Assembly: GCA_936440205.1 (NCBI GenBank)
Contig: OW387134.1
Span: forward strand, 66,801,427-66,865,426
From: Lepidonotus clava
Taxonomy: Eukaryota; Annelida; Polychaeta; Phyllodocida; Polynoidae
DNA length: 64,000 bases
Direction of reading: 5' to 3'
Each line of letters begins with the position of its first letter. Positions within the stretch are counted from its first letter, which is position 1. Below are positions 58,010 to 64,000 of this stretch, in pieces. The notes below the pieces were generated by a model. That model saw nothing but the letters and a program-made list of their open reading frames with translations. It was not told where the DNA came from and did no database searches. The translations under genes and the position numbers were made by a program.

Positions 58010-59130
58010 AAGTCAAATCAAAAGGTATTTGCCTCTGTATGCTTTTACCCCATAAAACTGTCCCCTGCTGCCGTTACCTTTGGACTTTTCATTCAGCATG
58101 TCAGGCCTGACCCAACACGTAGGGCTTAAGTCATTCGGCAAGTACGACCTTCCGCAATCTGACCCCTTATGAGAGACCCCAGCAAGTGTCTAAATCAACC
58201 CGGGAGCGGTATACACTGCCCCAGGTTGACACTGGCGCCCCCAAGTGAGAGCCCGGCAACACTCAGAGCATGTAGATCAAAGCGGCCGCGCAGCCACTGA
58301 TCACACAGTGCGCAGACTCGAAAAGGGAGCTATTGCCCCTGTAAATCTGACTCATGCTTCCCCAAGCTCATAATCTCAGTGCATAAGAAGCCTGCTGGAT
58401 TCGGAATTAAGCCCATACATTGCCAGCGGCTCAGGGCAAATCATATGCAGCGGGGTTTTATACTGATGAAGTAGACAAGTCTGAGGCTAATTCGAGAGCT
58501 AATTGGAAGATGTTGCAATTGGGCAATTGTAAACAAAATCTGGCTCCGTAATAGGGAAGAAATAAAGATCCACTTAGTACCAAGTCAAGTCAGCTAACGA
58601 AAGGCTTTGAGAAAAGGGATTGTAGTCAATTCGTCATTAACCATCTCTTAGCATGATTTGTATTTATATTATAAGATGACTTGGCACTCTGATAGATGTA
58701 GTGCTGTGAAGCGTTGCAATTTCCCAACATGTTCATGATGATTTTGTGGTTTTCTGACCTAAAATATCTGGATATATATATAGATTACCGATTATATGAA
58801 TATATGTTTTCATTCATAATTTTCTTGGTTACAAGTGAAGTTAATTTGCGTTGCATAAGATTAGTTTCGATCAAATGTACGTGATCAATAATAAAAACTA
58901 TTTTCCATTTCATTATAGTAGCTTTTAGTCACTGAATAGTTTGGAGGCTTATTTGTGTAATACATTTTGAGTTTTACACTAAATATTGATTGTATCTTCA
59001 TTGGGATCGGAAATTCTCCATCTACACAGTGTACTAGGTGATGAACTTAAATTTGTCACATGTTAGGTTGAACTAAAATAATTTGACAAAATTAATGCTA
59101 ACAACAGCAGACAGATAAAGCTTCCAAAAG
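58010..59130. other. Unique stretch with a complex island at 58.14-58.62 kb
   Basis: 58140-58620 is non-repetitive and compositionally even, with CATATGCAG, GGCTAATTCGAGAGCTAATTGG and CAATTGGGCAATTGTAAACAA words that look like homeodomain or forkhead site clusters. No coding frame spans it. The rest to 59130 is AT-rich and unassigned. Confidence 0.35.
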
Positions 59131-59400
59131 ATAACCCTTGTATGGTTTGTTCTTGCCCAGAAGAGGTTAAATCTGAAGGCTTAGTCTGAAAGTTTGAATG
59201 ACCGAAGGAGTTTTTGACTGAGGACAAAAACTCCACTTGGCTTCTTTAAATGAAATTTTATCAATTCAAAATTGATAAAAGTTTATATCAAATTTGGTAT
59301 AGGTGTTACTGGCAGGGATCTATTTTATCCTACTAAATTAAATTGCTCAGAATATAATGCAACTTTAAATAGCTGATATGAAAATATAGAGCAATGTAAA
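59130..59400 (-). repeat. Diverged inverted relative of the 28.0-30.0 kb unit
   Basis: On the minus strand: AAGTGGAGTTTTTGTCC as complement, AAACTTTCAGACTAAGCCTTC, TCTTCTGGGCAAG, a CCAGTAACACC word and GCATTATATTCTGAGC, in the order seen at 28.02-28.24 kb. Clearly older than the two 28-30 kb units. Confidence 0.65.
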
Positions 59401-59758
59401 ACCATAGATCTAGAAAACCGCTTTTGTAAATCTGGGACGGCACACTTCTGAAAGATTTGCCATTAATCATGATTGGGGATTAGGAGATAAACGGATACGG
59501 TCTGTCTCAATGCTCTACCACAACTCAAGTGTCAACAACACTGTAATGTAACCAACAGTAACCTGCTGTGTCCTAGCAACATAAGAATGCTGTGACATCA
59601 CAAGTCCTAATGCTTGTTTCTGATTGGTTGAGAGGATGTGGGTTGACCTAAAACTGTCAATCAAGCATCTGAGTTGCTTGGTTACCATACAGAATGAGAA
59701 ATAGCTCCTATTTAAGTGAAAATGTTGGTATGATTGTTTCATCAATAAAGACTCTTCT

Positions 59759-59970
59759 GGGGGGCATTCCATAAAACACCGGCGATACTTGTTTTTTGGT
59801 TACCGCGTATCGCGAGGCCAAAATGCCTTCCATAAAAAATCGACGATATATCGCCACGATATTTGCGCTTCCATAAAACTTTGGCGATATATCGCCAGCA
59901 CCCCGCGATAGTCCAAAACCGCTAAAATCGGCGATACCAAATTTTGGTATCGTGGTGTTTTACAACCCCT
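59759..59970. repeat. Left terminal region of Harbinger element, foldback with repeated words
   Basis: TTCCATAAAA occurs at 59767, 59828 and 59869. The perfect palindrome GGCGATATATCGCC lies at 59883-59896 and its core CGATATATCG recurs at 59844. An internal inverted copy of the terminus is present: ATAAAACACCGGCGATAC near 59771 faces its near-complement GTATCGTGGTGTTTTACA near 59947. Repeated words near the ends are typical binding sites for transposase or its partner. The stretch could instead be a small separate foldback MITE beside the transposase gene. Confidence 0.6.
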
Positions 59971-60040
59971 TTTAAACCTATTCTCTAACGTTGAAATCGA
60001 TTTTAACAGAAACCGCAAGTCATTCTGGGATACTTCCAAC

Positions 60041-62827
60041 ATGGGTGAGCACACAAATAAGCCACATGAGCTTTTTCTTGACTTTTCAATATTTAGAGTG
60101 TTACCGCGCTTCAGCGTTTTTACCTCTATATACTATAATCACTGTAGAAGTGTTTGGTCTGAATATAAAGGCCCCTACAGTATTGTAGAGTTACTAAACA
60201 ATGATTTGAGGTCAAAGTGAGCGATAATAGATGAATTTAGACGAATTTCAATAAATGGTGATATTTTGTAATTCTGTCTATTTCAAGTGATATTTCTAAC
60301 TTCTTGCACGTAATGTGTCAACCACTCTAATTTTGTAATCTCAAATTCTTAACCTACAGTCAAAGTTATATAAAAGTGAAGTAATAATTATCATTTATTT
60401 TTTATTTCAGCACCCAGGAGGAAGACCAGGTCACCTCAGACCAGCAGGTGTCTGCGTTTTCAACATTTTGCGCTCGCTACCTACTTGAAAAGGAAAAGCT
60501 ACAGCCGTATGTGGGGGCAAAAACGGTGCAAGTCAAAGAAAGTCTACCGCGAACGCATCGACCCAAGGGTGAGGTGGCCGAGGATCAAAGACTTCCAGGC
60601 AAGATTTCGCCTTCCCCCTAGCTGCGTGGAGGAACTCACCCGAGAGTTCGAGGCCAGCCGTTTTCGCCCTGGGAAGGGTGAACATGAGAAGAGAGGAAAG
60701 CCCATCCCCCTCTTCCACAAGGTAAATGAGAAGAATGTCGCTATATTATTATGGAAGGCCTACATGAAAGAAAATAACCCACAGCAAAATAACGAAAATT
60801 CAGAGTATCGCCAATAATTTATGGAAGTAGGCCTAGAAAAATTATCACCATTAAAATAAAATAACCCCAGTGTATCCTAACTGTACTTGCAAATTAATGC
60901 TATTCATTCATTATAATTTTTCCGATTTATAGGTGTGCTACTGTCTACGGTATTTGGCCACTGGCTCCTACTATGGTGTCGTGTCCGACACCCAGGGGGG
61001 CTGCTCCACCTCCAGCATCGGTAGGGCCATACTACCCTTCATCAAGTTCCTCGTTTCGCGCAGGAAGAAGTACATCAAGTTCCCCAAGGTAAATGATAAA
61101 AATCATTACCCTCATTGATTTAGCAGTCCATAAAAAAAAAAGGAAAATATGCGGTCAAAAATATTCAGAAGGTGACCCCTTATGTAATCTGTTAGCTGCA
61201 TTCGCTATAAATATGGCAATAATCCTCACTAAATTATTCAGTCATAATGATCGATATTATCGTCAACGTTAAAGTCATATTATCTTTTTTTAGGGTGAGG
61301 CGCTACACGAGTCAGCTCTCCGCTTCGCAGAACGACACAAGATGCCGCAGTGTGTGGGGTGTATCGACGGCACCTACATCCCTATAAAGAGGCCCGTCCG
61401 GAATGAGCATGCGTACGTCTGCCGCAAGGGATACCATGCTCTGAACGTTCTTGTGAGTATAATTATATAGAAATGATGACAAATAGAATTCAGCAAATAG
61501 TGTACAGACAATTACATTTTTATTCTCTTTAACCCTTCATAACCTTGATCTCTTATATACGTCTTTTGTCAAGCACCACAATGCATAAAAAACACAAAAT
61601 AACATACAAGTTTAAAATATATTCACAATTATATGTTAACAGATAGCCAGTGACCACGATGAGAGAATAACGTTTGTGGAGAGTGGTATGTCTGGCTGCC
61701 ACCACGATCAGGCTGTCCTGGATTATTCAGATTTGGGACAGCAGATCGCCAACCATGGTTGACTAGGACCATACTTTCTCTTAGGAGACGGCGGGTAGGT
61801 TAAACGTCAGTAAACGGCGATAAAAAATATACAGAACATAAAAGCCAAATATCACACGTCATTTTTTTACCCTACCGTCACGATATTGTTAACCACATTT
61901 CAACAGACGGGGTAAATTTGTGAAATATGTCTCTATATTAGACATGACACTAGCACTGGCAGTATTACTTTTACAAATTCAATTTTCTAACTTCTAACAC
62001 ATATATCTCTCTTTCTCTAAGTCTCTCTATATTATATACACAATGCAAAATATTTTCTAAGTAATAATAACGTTGTATTATTATTTCTTTCGACAGCTAT
62101 GCTCTCACCCCACAAGTCTTCACGCCCTTCCGCACCCAAAACCCGGAAGAACTAGAACCCTGGCAGAGAGACTACCAGTTCGCCCAGACAAGCGCGCGTT
62201 CTTCAGTTGAGCGTACAATCGGACAGCTCAAGTCGCGTTGGAGGTATGCATCTTAATTAAAGATATCGCCAATATTTACAACACAAAATAATAACTCTAA
62301 CTGTCGGATCCAAAGAGTAGTCATTCATCCATTGTCTTGTATGCGCCACTTTATAATCTTGCTTTCCGGTTACATAACTTTCCCAGAAATTAAAATACTA
62401 TGTTTTCTATTTTATTCTAAGATGCCTCTCCAAATCGGGTGGAGGGGTTATCGAGATGCATCCCCTTCAGGCCTCCTGGGTCGTGAAAGCCTGCTGTGTG
62501 CTGCACAATCGGTGTATCGATTGGGGCCTTCGCAAACTCCAGCCTGGTCAGAACCGCGACCCCGACCTGGAAATGACGCTCCAGGTGAACGCCCGATACC
62601 GCTTCCTCCTCAACAACCGTAACATCGACCGCGAGGAAGTTGCTGACCACGACCAAGGCCCCAATACCAGGGACAACCCTTCCCTCGAGGGAGTCCAGAG
62701 GCGTGATAACTACATCTACGCCCAGTACGGGGGGCCAATGCCTCAAGCACTCCGCCAGCCAGCAGGAAGGGGTAGGGGTCGCAGGGGACGACGTCCTCGC
62801 GGTGCGAGGAATGTCAGAGGACGATAA
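60041..62827 (+). CDS. PIF/Harbinger DDE transposase, seven exons, one in-frame stop
   Basis: This encodes the nuclease that cuts and re-inserts Harbinger elements. Seven exons with GT-AG borders fit in phase: 60041-60044 (ATG plus one base, good start context), 60411-60721, 60933-61088, 61294-61452, 61643-61794, 62097-62243 and 62422-62827, giving about 444 codons, a usual family length. Seen: an N-terminal FQARFRLPPSCVEEL segment, the family helix-turn-helix (CLRYLATGSYYGVVSD), then the RNase-H-like DDE domain with GCIDGTYIPIK (D about 182), RKGYHALNV, LLGDGGYALTP (D about 259), SSVERTIGQLKSRW (E about 299) and ACCVLHN. The C-terminus is Gly/Arg-rich. A TGA at 61760-61762 interrupts exon 5 between the first and second catalytic Asp. 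All other exons are open and all splice sites look good, so inactivation is recent, or the base is an allele or a sequencing error. Confidence 0.9.
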
Positions 62828-62924
62828 ATCAGAACGTTCAAATTGTCGAGTTTTACACGAACATTTATCGAGACTATTTAAGAAACATACCCTCAGTAGT
62901 AAACTTGGAACTTCTGGCGAAATG

Positions 62925-63115
62925 TGAGATGTCATCTTTTTGTATAAGACAAGACACTCTGTAATATTCTTCTAACTGAATCTTATTTGCTGTCGCAGCA
63001 GAATTTAAACTTTGACAAATCAGAGATGTAATCTTATTGTATCAGACAAAACACTCTGTAACATTCTTGTAACTGAATCTTACTTGCCGTCGCAGCAGAA
63101 TTTAAACTTTGAAAA
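62925..63115. repeat. 97-bp tandem duplication in the transposase 3' flank
   Basis: Two copies, offset 97 bp, share CACTCTGTAA (62955 and 63052), ACTGAATCTTA and GTCGCAGCAGAATTTAAAC with a few substitutions. It follows the transposase stop codon and precedes the probable poly(A) signal. Confidence 0.8.
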
Positions 63116-63279
63116 ATATCGTCACAACAACGTTTTCTTTACTCGAGTAACCTAACACTTCAAACCGGTTTTCAAAGTGTAATGACTTAATTTCTTTATA
63201 CAAATTTAAACTCGTCCTTTCCAGAAATACAGTTGCTGGTTCAAATACTTATACCTCCGAATTTTTCAGAATACCGTTG

Positions 63280-63285
63280 AATAAA
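63280..63285 (+). terminator. Candidate poly(A) signal AATAAA of the transposase
   Basis: AATAAA lies about 450 bp after the transposase stop and about 160 bp before the 3' end of the convergent ORF, a position suited to ending the plus-strand transcript. The hexamer alone is weak evidence in AT-rich DNA. Confidence 0.35.
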
Positions 63286-63444
63286 TTGTCTTTTTCAACA
63301 TCAATTGTTATATCTCTGTCCATTATCTCTACATGACACAACCCTAACTCTGTATGCAGGCAAAAACGATATTAATTAGAATCATAAAAGCCAGTGTCTA
63401 TTTAATAGTGATAAAAAAAAACGTTGTATACAATTGACGCATGT

Positions 63445-64000
63445 TCAGTCTTTGGGGTGAGTAGGCTTTTTCATACGAGAACCTCGCCTGGGCTCTGGGC
63501 TAACTACAGGACTCTTTGCTCTTGGTCTTAATGTGGGTGTTTCTGCCGCTTTACTAGAAGAAGGTTGAGGTGAAGCTGCTCTTGAAAGTTGCCGCACGAT
63601 ATGACCGGGTACGTAAGCCTGAGTCACTGTTTGACCCCCGTCAGCATCCTCATGCACTACGGGATAATAAGCCCCGCTGGTTTCTGCTGACACCTCCTGT
63701 GATTCAGCCGCAATGTCCTGCTGAGAATCGTGGGGGAACGACGGCCACTGCATACTTTCTAAGTCCGAGTCAGGCTCAGTATTCTTTGCAAGGACATGTT
63801 CTTGTTGGATAAGAGACGCGTTGGGATCCTGCGTTTCCTCCTGACTTGGGGTGTCTGCAAAAAGTGTAATACGTGCGCTAGTAGTTACAGGGGTTGACGT
63901 CGAGGGCAGGGGGACAGTCAAGTCACTGCTGCCAGCGTAAGTCTGTTGTCCGTCACGCTGACGGAAAACAACCTCACTGGTGTTGGTGCCACCAATAGAC
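63445..64000 (-). CDS. Second ORF convergent to the Harbinger transposase, partial
   Basis: An open frame reads from the right window edge to a TGA just below 63445, about 185 codons, with no stop between. The visible part is low in hydrophobic residues and rich in Ser, Thr, Pro, Gln and Glu. It ends in a basic tail (RRGSRMKKPTHPKD). I see no domain. Harbinger elements usually encode a second Myb/SANT-like DNA-binding protein that brings the transposase to the terminal repeats. Position and orientation fit its C-terminal part, with the Myb domain expected upstream, outside the window. That identity is an inference. A host gene or a later exon of an unrelated gene remains possible. Confidence 0.5.
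   Translation of the reverse strand, partial: SIGGTNTSEVVFRQRDGQQTYAGSSDLTVPLPSTSTPVTTSARITLFADTPSQEETQDPNASLIQQEHVLAKNTEPDSDLESMQWPSFPHDSQQDIAAESQEVSAETSGAYYPVVHEDADGGQTVTQAYVPGHIVRQLSRAASPQPSSSKAAETPTLRPRAKSPVVSPEPRRGSRMKKPTHPKD

Larger units (their letters stand above)
59759..64000 (+). mobile_element. PIF/Harbinger DNA transposon, right end beyond window
   Basis: The element starts with a G-run followed by a TTCCATAAAA word at 59767 and contains a spliced Harbinger transposase (60041-62827, plus strand) and a convergent second ORF (minus strand, 63445 to the edge). Two genes, a DDE nuclease and an accessory DNA-binding protein, are the known plan of autonomous Harbinger elements. The right terminal repeat is not in the window, so the 3-bp target duplication typical of the superfamily cannot be checked. 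The left boundary is set where the G-run begins and is uncertain by some tens of bases. The transposase is nearly whole, with one in-frame stop. A domesticated HARBI1-like host gene is a less likely alternative, because terminus-like sequence lies only about 280 bp upstream of the start codon. Confidence 0.8.

Noticed and set aside
62417-62935. 172-codon antisense frame over the last transposase exon
   Set aside because: Shadow of the transposase exon, which carries the recognisable family motifs.

Overview
The window looks like gene-poor, transposon-rich nuclear DNA from a marine invertebrate. A mollusc or other lophotrochozoan is my best guess. The reasons are tRNA-derived SINEs, many families of short inverted-repeat elements (MITEs), elements with core repeats about 150-200 bp apart, long G/C homopolymers, and a spliced PIF/Harbinger transposase. 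No bacterial gene organisation is present. I could not identify a single host protein-coding gene. Almost every long open frame lies in a minisatellite, a microsatellite or a mobile element.

Layout. 0-6 kb: MITEs of several families, one flanked by TTAA on both sides (5507-5861). 5.9-6.2 kb: a CpG-rich island with a TCTCGCGAG motif and two ETS-type sites, the best promoter candidate. 6.8-9.7 kb: a decayed ~190-bp repeat array, broken by a 1.36-kb inverted-repeat element (7669-9031) that carries a 19-bp motif six times, five of them at near-nucleosomal spacing, and by a SINE. 10.6-13.4 kb: four direct copies of a ~780-bp repeat. 14.4-15.4 kb: a dispersed repeat with a 42-bp minisatellite. 15.8-27.6 kb: MITEs, simple repeats, a C-rich (CCCTGC)n tract and some complex unique islands. 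28.0-30.0 kb: a 969-bp tandem duplication that is about 99.5% identical. 30-35 kb: MITEs, a three-unit array and a second CpG-rich island. 36.2-37.1 kb: a 21-bp minisatellite of about 41 units. 37-46 kb: mostly unassigned sequence with scattered repeats. 46.4-48.7 kb: four direct copies of a ~250-bp unit with later insertions. 50.8-51.0 kb: an AT/CATA microsatellite. 51.4-53.7 kb: a broken tyrosine-recombinase-type retroelement fossil on the minus strand. 53.8-54.3 kb: the 3' end of a LINE pol gene. 57.4-58.0 kb: one MITE inserted in another. 59.76 kb to the right edge: a PIF/Harbinger transposon whose seven-exon transposase keeps its D-D-E triad but has one in-frame TGA, with a convergent second ORF running off the window.

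The mobile elements do not form a pathway. What connects them is architecture. Several unrelated families begin with a G-rich terminus followed by a TTCCA word, and several carry their own short word repeated many times inside, as if each family had its own set of protein-binding sites. The autonomous Harbinger element at the right has both features.

Limits: all boundaries, identities and counts are by eye. Family names rest on motifs I recognise and were not checked by database search.
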